Below are positions 56,396 through 64,000 of a stretch of 64,000 nt of DNA, piece by piece. Both the position numbers and the translations under genes were made by a program. The DNA comes from Eudasyphora cyanicolor (taxonomy: Eukaryota; Arthropoda; Insecta; Diptera; Muscidae): NCBI GenBank assembly GCA_963930755.1, contig OZ005736.1, forward strand, positions 107,727,136 through 107,791,135, written 5' to 3'. How positions within the stretch are numbered: position 1 is the first letter of the stretch; every line of letters begins with the position of its first letter. The notes beneath the pieces are model-generated. The model was not told the origin of the DNA, searched no databases, and saw nothing but the letters and a program-made list of their open reading frames with translations.

Positions 56396-57002
56396 TATTG
56401 GCATTATTCTCTTCATTAGGCTGTCATTTTTTCTATCTTTTTATGGTCTTCTCGTGTCATAAAAAAACGTTTTTTTGCAAAAAATCCATAATGTTGTTAT
56501 TTTTTAAAGACTGATACTTAGCCATGGTTTCTACATGAAATATATATTATTTCAAAAATTTGTAGCCCTCAAATTACCTTAATTTTTACGCGTATCCTTT
56601 AGAGTTTTGTAGTTCGTGAACGAACTAAGTAAATTGAACCGTTCACTTTCAATCTAGTTCACACAACTCGTTCATTTCAGCTCAGTAGTTCACTTTCCTA
56701 AACCAATTCGATAAAATAGTTCTGCAGTAGTATTAAAATAGGTAGCAATTTTAGCATTTTGCGGTTTTTTATAGGCTGAAAACTATATTATCCCATATAT
56801 CCAAATCGGTTGTAAAACCCAGCGCTGCCAAATATTTTGACCCGAGTTATTCGCCTGCACTAATAAAACTTTACTTAACTTTAAAGACGTACTAATCTTT
56901 TAATTAACGATAGTTCATACATAAAATTAATTATTTTTTTATTTTATAGATTAAAATGTGTTTGCTCCGAATAAGTCAAAACAAATCTGTTTATACAAAA
57001 TC
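56396..57002. other. No gene recognised
   Basis: A/T-rich; 'gttcgtgaacgaac' and 'gaaccgttcactttc' words near 56610-56700 give small inverted repeats. Nothing coding. Confidence 0.4.
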
Positions 57003-57250
57003 ACTCAAGAAAATGGAAAAAATATTACCACATGAAAAAATGTAAGACATTGGTTAATCCTTTAAGGAGTTGTCGTGGAAACCAACTAGACAGACGGACG
57101 GACATAACTGAAACCACACAAAATTTACTGAAATTAATATCCCCGAATGTATATAGGGACATCTATCGCTGTCTCGACGTGTTTCACTTTTGGTGGGTAT
57201 ACAAGATAATAGCACTTCACTTTAAACTTATAAACTTTAAAGATTTTTAA
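57003..57250 (+). repeat. HB-type HINE tail, decayed
   Basis: 'aaaatattaccacatgaaaa', 'agacagacggacggacataa', 'atatccccgaatgtatatag' and 'cgacgtgtttcacttttgg' follow HB tail order. Confidence 0.55.
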
Positions 57251-57956
57251 CTTGCACTTTTTAAATGAAATCCATTAAATTTTGATCTCTTGGGCATATG
57301 TGTTTTTTATTGGTTTCTTTTTTTTCAAATTAGCTTTAAATTACTATTTGCAAACATTTGGTGTTGTTTGTTTTTCTCAAACCCCATAAAAACCAAGAAT
57401 TTGGTTGTGGTATGGCCGACTTGTTTTTTTCCATTAAATTCACTTTTGTGCTGAGTTTTTTGTTTGCATTGGCCAATTGCCAATCATCCATTTGATGTTT
57501 ACCTTATGCGGCGATAATATGTGCAACTTTTTTTCCTGCATTGCATTGCATTTGTTGTATTTTTCACACATCTGTTTTAGCCATAAATACAAATTGTGGA
57601 TTGTGTGTTTAGTTTCAAATGGCTAGGAGGACATTGGAGCGAATAAAATATTGAAGCAATTTGTTTTTTTGTGCTAAATTTCGCCAAAAATGTAAGCTAA
57701 ATAGTTCGGTTCAACAGTAGACTTTAGATTTGGTTCTGTGTAATGCAATTAAATTATTGGTAAAATATTTGGACAGTTCTAATGAAAACTCAATTGTATT
57801 TGATTGATTTAAAAGAATTGAACTAGCAATTACCATGGTGCCAACAGGTCAACGGTTTGAAAGGAAATACAAAAAAATAAAACTAGCATTATGTAAGGGA
57901 GAAACGCACAACAATTGTATGGTAAATAGTAGTGCATTTTTTGTGTTAACTAGTAT
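57251..57956. other. No gene recognised
   Basis: Low-copy A/T-rich DNA without motif. Confidence 0.45.
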
Positions 57957-58188
57957 TACAGACCTACAGTAAGATAACCACAGTCGAGTAAAGCTACTGC
58001 AAATAACGGGTTTTCCAATAGGGATGATATGATTTTGAAGTGACGTTTCGGCCATTTATAATATGTCATGATCTGTCAATTGTTTTCCATTGTATTCAGT
58101 AGTGTAGCCAATTTCATCATGGAGAGATATACCCAAGAACAACGTTTACAAATTATTCAGTTTTATTATCAAAATAATCCTTCTACAA

Positions 58189-59171
58189 CAGGGATGCCAA
58201 CTTAGTGCTTTTCGCACCAGATTTAGTGCGTTCAGACCCCCCAATACGCGAAAAATGTTCACTTAGTGCCAAACGAAAAAAAAGCACTAGGTGTACGCTT
58301 TCATGTTTTTTGTTGGTAAAATCTGACAACATAATGAAATTATACTATTTTTGCTAATTCGTGTTATGAGCATATTTATATGCACTTATATTTGACTCTC
58401 TGATTGGAATATTGCTGTTATCACTTCTGCAGTTTAAATTTGATTAAAATTTAGACTTACAAAAAGTAAAAGTAATAGCTTTTTAATATCATACAAAATT
58501 ATTGGTGAAAGGGGTTTTGACACAAAATTATGGTTTTATAAGTACACAATTTTGCGGTACAGTGTATAATTCTTTTGTTTTCGACTAGATATTTGAAAGG
58601 GCCAAAAATATTATGTGGCATGTCATAACGTCCAGGGACATACTGTCCATGGATCATGTGACACTTTGGTCCGCGTAACCGGCTTTGGAAAAAAATGTTT
58701 TTCCCGGCCGAAGGCCGTCCACGCAGGCTCACTTTGGTTGGACATACATCAGAAGGGAAAAATCTTTAATCCCGGCCAAAACCGGTCACGCAGACACAGT
58801 TTGGTCCCCGTAGTCCGCTTTGGAGATATCGATATCTGGAAAATCGTGTTCAAAGATAACATACAGAGTAACTGGTCTATTGAACCAGAATCACTAGCAG
58901 ATTCGAATTATTATAGGGATAAATCGAATCTGGTAGTGATTCCTTATTGTTCAGCAAGTCTTTATGCAGTTTAGCAGAGAAAAATTTATGAATCTAGGTG
59001 TCAAAAAAACCAAAAAGTTTGGAAGTATAATTTTAATTAGGGAAACAACTATGATTAAAGTTTGATAATTTGAACTTTTTTATTGCAAATGAAAGAAAAA
59101 TAGTTTAGTGCCTTTTCACGCTTTTTAAATTTTTCATTACGCTTTTGCTCCGCAAATAGTTGGCATCACTG
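58189..59171. mobile_element. hAT-type non-autonomous element, 983 bp
   Basis: Inverted ends 'cagggatgccaactta' (58189) and the inverse of 'cagtgatgccaactat' (59171). An exact 8-bp target duplication 'ttctacaa' flanks it at 58181-58188 and 59172-59179. CAG-type ends and 8-bp duplications are hAT superfamily hallmarks. Subterminal 'tttagtgc' words occur at both ends (58211-58230, 59105). No transposase: the frames at 58615-58974 (+) and 58499-58732 (-) show no hAT motif. The interior includes a GC-rich stretch (58675-58840) with two related sub-blocks around 'ccggctttgg' / 'gtccgctttgg', which may be captured DNA. Confidence 0.88.
58888..58942. repeat. 19-bp stem hairpin inside the hAT element
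   Basis: 'gaatcactagcagattcga' (58888-58906) pairs with 'tcgaatctggtagtgattc' (58924-58942) with one mismatch and a 17-base loop. Confidence 0.85.
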
Positions 59172-59643
59172 TTCTACAATTGCAACTTTTCGTTCGCTAA
59201 GTCCATTTTTTTAAATCCAAAAAAACACTTTCCAGTCCACCTACGACCTTGACACCCTTGCGCAGTATTTTAGCTCTCGTTAAGAGCTATCTTTTTGCCA
59301 TTGACCGATTCCCGATCCGACGTACCGTTAAGGAGCTACAGCAAAAATAAACTTTCCGTTCACATTTGAAAATGATGCAGTCAATTTTATTTAAATCAAA
59401 AAAAAACCCTTTCCAGTCGTCCTACACCCATGGCCTTGGCACCCATGAGCAATATTTTAGCTCTCGTTAAGAGCTATATTTTTGCCAATGACCGATTGTG
59501 GGTAAGTGGCACGCAGCAAATGAAACAATTGAATTGTTGTGAGAAAAGTTTGAAGATTCGATTATTTAAAAAAATTGTGATATTGAATGGCCTCCAAGAA
59601 GTTGTGATTTAACACCATTAAAATATTTCTTGTGGGGTTATTT

Positions 59644-59855
59644 GAATTCATTGGTCTTTCGAAATAAACCAGACTCTCTTTAAGCTTTACAAGTCAGTAT
59701 TGAACTTGCCATTCATGACATACGACGTGATTTAGTGGAAAAAGTGCTCGAATTCATTTGTCTTTCGAAATAAACCAGACTCTCTTTAAGCTTTACAAGT
59801 CAGTATTGAACTTGCCATTCATGACATACGACGTGACTTAGTAGAAAAAGTGCTC
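59644..59855 (+). repeat. 106-bp tandem duplication in R1 copy 5
   Basis: The block from 'gaattcattggtctttcg' to 'gaaaaagtgctc' occurs twice, starting at 59644 and 59750, with only a few differences. Confidence 0.88.
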
Positions 59856-60043
59856 GAAAATTGGGTTCTTCGCATTCGTTTATGCAGAAGAAGTCGTGGA
59901 AGCCATTTGAATGAACTTAGAACTTTAGAACTTAATAGAATCGATTCACTTCACATTAAATAACAAACTTTTGAATTTCCTTAACAATATGTGTGTTTTT
60001 TTTTTTCAAAGAAATCCTATCACTTTTATTGGAAAACCCTGTA

Positions 60044-61505
60044 TTTACTAATCCGTAGAAAATCCAACTGGCCCTTTGCTAGAGTAGATAAACAAACTGG
60101 TCCTTTACCAAGGAGTAGATAAACAAGTTATTCCTGTACTAAGGTGCTGATAACCCGACTGTTCGTCTATTAAGGGTTAGATAATCCGACTGGTCTTCCA
60201 CTACGCATTAGATAATCAAACTGGTAATCTATTAAGAAGAAGCTAACCCAAGAGGTCCTCTACTAAGGAGTAGATAGCTCTACTAAGTAGTAGATAACCC
60301 AGCATATAGTATACTAAGGAGTAGATAACACTGGTCCTCTTACAAATAGTAGATAATTCTGATTCCAAATAGTAGATAAAACTGATCTCTACTGAGGAGA
60401 AGGTAACGCGACAGGTCGACCACTAAGGAGTAGATAACTCAATTGGTCACTTACTTAGTAGTAGATAACCCAACTGATCCACTAGTAAGAGGCAGATAAT
60501 CCCAGCTGATCCTATACTAAGAAGTAGATAACTCATCTGATCATTTCCACTGTTCCGACTGTTCCTGTACTAAGTAGTAGAAAATCCAACTGGTCATCTA
60601 CTAAGGAGTAGATAACACAACTGGTCCTCTACTGTGGAGTAAATAGCCCAACTAGTCCCCTACTTAGGAGTAGATAACCATACTGGTCCTCTACTAAGGG
60701 GTAGCTAAACCCGACTGGTCATCTACTGAGGAGTAGATAATCGAACTGATCCCTAACCAAGGAGTAGATAATCCAACTGGTCCTATAATAAGGAATGGAT
60801 AACCCAACTGATAGTCTACTAAGGAGTAGATAACCCAACTGATACTCTAAATATGATTAGGTAACCCAGCTGATCGTCTATTAGGGCAATGATAATTTAA
60901 AGTATAGACATCCTAGTGTATAGGATATAGACTTTTTTCCACAAGATGGGGGAAAAGTCAATTTCGTATACGTTTGTATGCGAGTAAGAAGATTTTTAGG
61001 TAGCCATCTAGAGTTTGCAAATGCGAATGTACTTTTGAAAAGGACTTTGGTGTGTTTAGTTACTGAATTGTCTTTGACTAAGGAGTAGATTACCCAAGTG
61101 GTCCTCTACAAAGGGGTGAATAATCCAGCTGATCCTATACTTATAAGTAGACAACCCATCTGATCATCTACAAAAGGATTAGATAGTCCGACTGTTCCTC
61201 TACTAAGTAGTAGAAAATGCAACTGTTCATCTATGGAGTTGATATCCAAACTGGTCTTCCACTAAGGATTAGATAAACCCGACTGGTCGTCTACTAACGA
61301 GTAGATAAACAGACTGGTCCTGTACTTGGGAGTTGATAACCCCACTGGTCCCTACCTAAGGAGTAGATAATCCAACTGGTCCTATACTAAGGAGTAGATA
61401 ATCCAACTGGTCCCATACTAAGGACAAACCCAACTAGTCCTCTGCTAAGAAGTAACCCAACTGGTCCAACCAACCAACTGCTATTTTATAAAGTAGTAGA
61501 TAACG
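60044..61505. repeat. 31-bp minisatellite, about 40 units in two blocks
   Basis: Consensus 'actaaggagtagataaccca' followed by 'actggtcctct'. Block 1 is about 60044-60895, block 2 about 61075-61505; 180 bp of unrelated sequence lies between. Each unit holds the small palindrome 'ctactaaggagtag'. Units diverge by roughly 10-25 per cent and vary in length. A similar degenerate unit lies left of R1 copy 5 (57958-58000), so the array may have been split by that insertion. Confidence 0.9.
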
Positions 61506-62921
61506 GATTTATATCCACAGTTTTCCTTTCTATGATTCTAAATCATACTTTTGCGAAGAAAGCTAATTAAACTACACATTTCGGAATTCTAGGCTAATTA
61601 GTAACAGTGTTTTTTCCTGAACATTTCCTATTTTTCTTAACATGAAATCCAACGTTTGTGGTCCAGGCTAAATAGATCCAAAATTAAACAAATATACTGA
61701 AAAAACATTATCACGGATTTCTCTATAACTCCTTTATTTATAGTCGAATTTGCTTTAATCTTAACTTATTTTTATTTATTTCAAGGCTTTAGGAATTTAA
61801 AGGCTTTTAGGAAATCTTCCGTAAAAACAAATATTTTTTCTAAAAATTCCTTTTTTTATAATTCCTTTAAAATACTGATTTCGTTGGAATCAAAAAAAAA
61901 CTGTTAACTCGTATTGAGACCTCAGTTCATAATGGGGGTTAAAAATTGTATATACCCGAAGTGGATTACTTTTAGGTTGCGTAGCTCCAGCCTTGCATAG
62001 TGCAGAAGGTACAAATCTGCACCTTAAGCACGGCAAATTCTCCTCTGAATGTAGGTGAAGTAACACTGCAATTGGTAGAAAGGCTATGAAATAATATATT
62101 TATTTCTGTTATTTTTTCGAAAGTTAATTAAAATAAGTGGATTTTTGTTTTGACTTTTTATTTTCATTCATCTCCATAGAAGTTGCAAAACCAAATTGTT
62201 GAAGAAAAACTGTAATAAAAATTAATTTGTCTTTTATTTGGCACCTTCAATTTTTTTGCTCGCTTTGATTGCTCCGCTATTATGAAATTTTTCGGTATAA
62301 TAAAAAGAAAGAAGTGCTACAATATATCAATCCGCGGTTAGCTTTCGCTGAAAAGAAAAATCTGTAAAAGTGTCAGCTTTTGAGCATTTCAGTTGATTTG
62401 GTTAAAATCGTTACACTTTGTTGTCGCTTGAGTGGTGATTTATGATGCGGAAATGCAATATCGAAGCGACAAAAAAAAACAAAGCAACATTAAGAGTTTT
62501 CCCCTGATTGTGATTGCGATGTGATGATGACGATGCCGATGACGACTACGATTATGATGACGTGACATAATGTGATACATATTGTGTAATAAATGGCTTA
62601 TACCCTCCATCCTCACTCCCTCTATTCATCACTCTTCCACCAACTGGAAAATACAATGAATTAGTGTCGGTTAAGGCAACAGATAATTGATGCAAAGTCG
62701 AGAGACTGTTTTAATCCCCTCAGTAAGTAGGTTTTGTTTTAAATAAAAAATAATGAAAATTCAAAAATATATAATAATAACAAACAAAAACCCTTGAAGG
62801 AAATATTTTATAAAATAAAATGTAATAATTTGAAATGGGATATTCTCCTGGCCCAGACCAACCTTGTTCTACAGAGTGGTAGAAAGCAAGTTTTTTTACA
62901 TTATAATAATAACGATTAGAG
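61506..62921. other. No gene recognised; GAT-rich patch
   Basis: A/T-rich DNA with a GAT/GAC triplet patch at 62520-62565. No supported exon or repeat end. Confidence 0.45.
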
Positions 62922-63012
62922 GCCATATATATAAACGAAACTAATATCCCCATGATAGAATAAGTATGGGGATATTAATTTCGTGTAATTATATATATAT
63001 ATTTATATGGCG
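62922..63012. repeat. Inverted repeat / hairpin
   Basis: 'acgaaactaatatccccat' (62935-62953) pairs with 'atggggatattaatttcgt' (62965-62983) with one mismatch and an 11-base loop; the outer 'gccatat...' / '...atatggc' A/T stretches extend it. Confidence 0.75.
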
Positions 63013-63249
63013 GCTATATCAGAATTAGTGAATGGTTCTGGAAGCTAGTTTCGACTTTTTCATCAACCAAATTTCGTTTCAATCGACTAGGTCGATTAAT
63101 CGGATCTAAAAGTCGACTTTTTCATAGTCGATTAAAATAACATAAAGTCATTTCAGAGTATGCTGATTTTCTTCTTGTTCTTGTGACCGTTTATTCTCGG
63201 ATTAAAAAATCCTTTGTGCAAAATATAAATATATAAAATAGAGTACATT

Positions 63250-63900
63250 TGCCCAAAAAATTACTTCTATGGAGCTTAGATGCCAAATCGGAAGGAACAT
63301 ATCCATGCGACTATGTGGGGCTATATATAAATTTGAACCGATATTGTTCACACAGATATAAACTGTTAAAATAAGATACTCTTTACAAAATGTCATGAAT
63401 ATCGAAAGGAAATTATATCTTCTATAGAGGGTATACGCTAAATCGAAGGTACATTCCATTCATATATATTAAGATATCTTGTTCTAAAATGATATTCAAA
63501 TAGTTGAGAAATTGTTGATCGTTCGTCGTAGGCGGAAACATGACCTATATCTAAATACGGATTGTCTTTCAATTTCAATACGAATTGTCTTGTCCCAAAA
63601 AAAGATATGTGCAGAATTTCTTTGAGATCGGACTATATTTGTGACCCTCACATTGATTACAAGAATGCATGCACAGACTGACGTAGCTAAATCTGTTCAG
63701 AAAGTGATTCTAAGTCGATTGGTATAATAAACGATGGTTCTATATATCTCTTCTCATTTTGGTGTTAGAAACAAATGCATAAAATTATAATAAATTGTAC
63801 CACATTGTGGTTAGGTTATAATTAAATAATTTTAAAAGAAATTATGGTAATTAAATATACCATACTTACTGTACCACACTGTGTTACTTTACTATTATCT
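63250..63900 (-). repeat. HA-type HINE relic at window end
   Basis: 'gccaaatcggaaggaacata' and 'gctatatataaatttgaacc' (63280-63345), 'cacagactgacgtagctaaa' near 63672, 'gattctaagtcgattggtat', and 'gtaccacattgtgg' / 'gtaccacactgtg' near 63798 and 63872 match HA family phrases in decayed form. Confidence 0.5.
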
Positions 63901-64000
63901 GAACCGGGAAAATACATAGCGCCGCATAAATGTGCAATGTATTACAGAGTAAAATAAAGATACTTTTCTATTAGTGAGAATGTTGATCATTTGCGAAAAT

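Larger units (their letters stand above)
58006..60041 (+). mobile_element. R1 rosa-type derivative, copy 5, hAT-interrupted
   Basis: Starts 'acgggttttccaataggga' after TA (58004-58005), ends 'ttttattggaaaaccctg' before TA (60042-60043). Transposase start MERYTQEQRLQIIQFYYQNN at 58121, cut at 58188 by a hAT-type element and resumed at 59180. Two ~185-bp central units (59200-59510), then a C-terminal relic (IEWPPRSCDLTPLKYFLWGY, about 59583; the third D is K here). A 106-bp tandem duplication sits at 59644-59855. Confidence 0.88.

Noticed and set aside
58615..58974. 119-codon frame inside the hAT element as a possible transposase
   Set aside because: Shows no hAT dimerisation or catalytic motif and runs through a DNA hairpin; treated as non-coding filler.
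60044..61505. CRISPR-like appearance of regularly spaced repeats
   Set aside because: The whole 31-bp unit repeats, without unique spacers, in animal DNA; it is a minisatellite.

Overview
This is AT-rich, gene-poor eukaryotic DNA built almost entirely from transposable-element remains. The mixture (several DD41D 'rosa'-type and DD37D 'maT'-type mariners, RNase H-bearing non-LTR fragments, hAT-type and A/T-rich MITEs, Helitron ends, and DINE/HINE-like repeats with tandem cores and 'ataccctacaccac' ends) points to a higher fly, most likely a calyptrate. That is inference from repeat content; there is no marker gene to name the species. I found no bacterial genes, rRNA, tRNA or CRISPR.

One host exon is well supported. 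At 54242-54418 (+) a 59-codon first coding exon starts in a good insect start context, encodes a signal peptide and two N-glycosylation sequons, and ends at a CAG|GTAAAT splice donor in phase 0. The rest of the gene must lie beyond 64000, so the right end of the window is probably its first intron.

Layout. 1-9 kb: a mariner relic, a ~21-bp minisatellite, a long HINE-like element (HA1), maT copy A, an ~0.8-kb foldback palindrome, and a second HINE (HA3) holding an inverted-repeat MITE. 9-22 kb: a rosa-type R1 element, a deletion derivative of R2, two copies of an A/T-rich MITE (M1), an element with AAACGTTT motifs and a CCCAGCAAAAT MITE. 23-33 kb: a non-LTR fragment hit by maT copy B, a cluster of M1 copies containing mariners R3 and R1, two Helitron pieces and mariner R4. 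33-44 kb: HINE-like repeats, maT copy C, a DD34D mariner fragment, another R1 and an R2 fragment. 44-50 kb: a 5'-truncated non-LTR ORF2, a small TIR element and a long HINE (HB2). 50-54 kb: mariner R6, HINE copy HA2 and the unique DNA upstream of the exon. 54-64 kb: a near-full-length R2 inside a HINE relic, an R1 interrupted by a hAT-type element with 8-bp target duplications, and a 31-bp minisatellite.

No transposase here is intact: each copy has frameshifts, stops or lost catalytic residues. The interest lies in how these elements changed: a deletion junction shared by two R2 copies, R1 copies with a duplicated DNA-binding-domain segment, three maT copies broken in different places, and nested insertions that give a relative chronology. 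Names such as R1, M1 and HA are local labels, not published family names.
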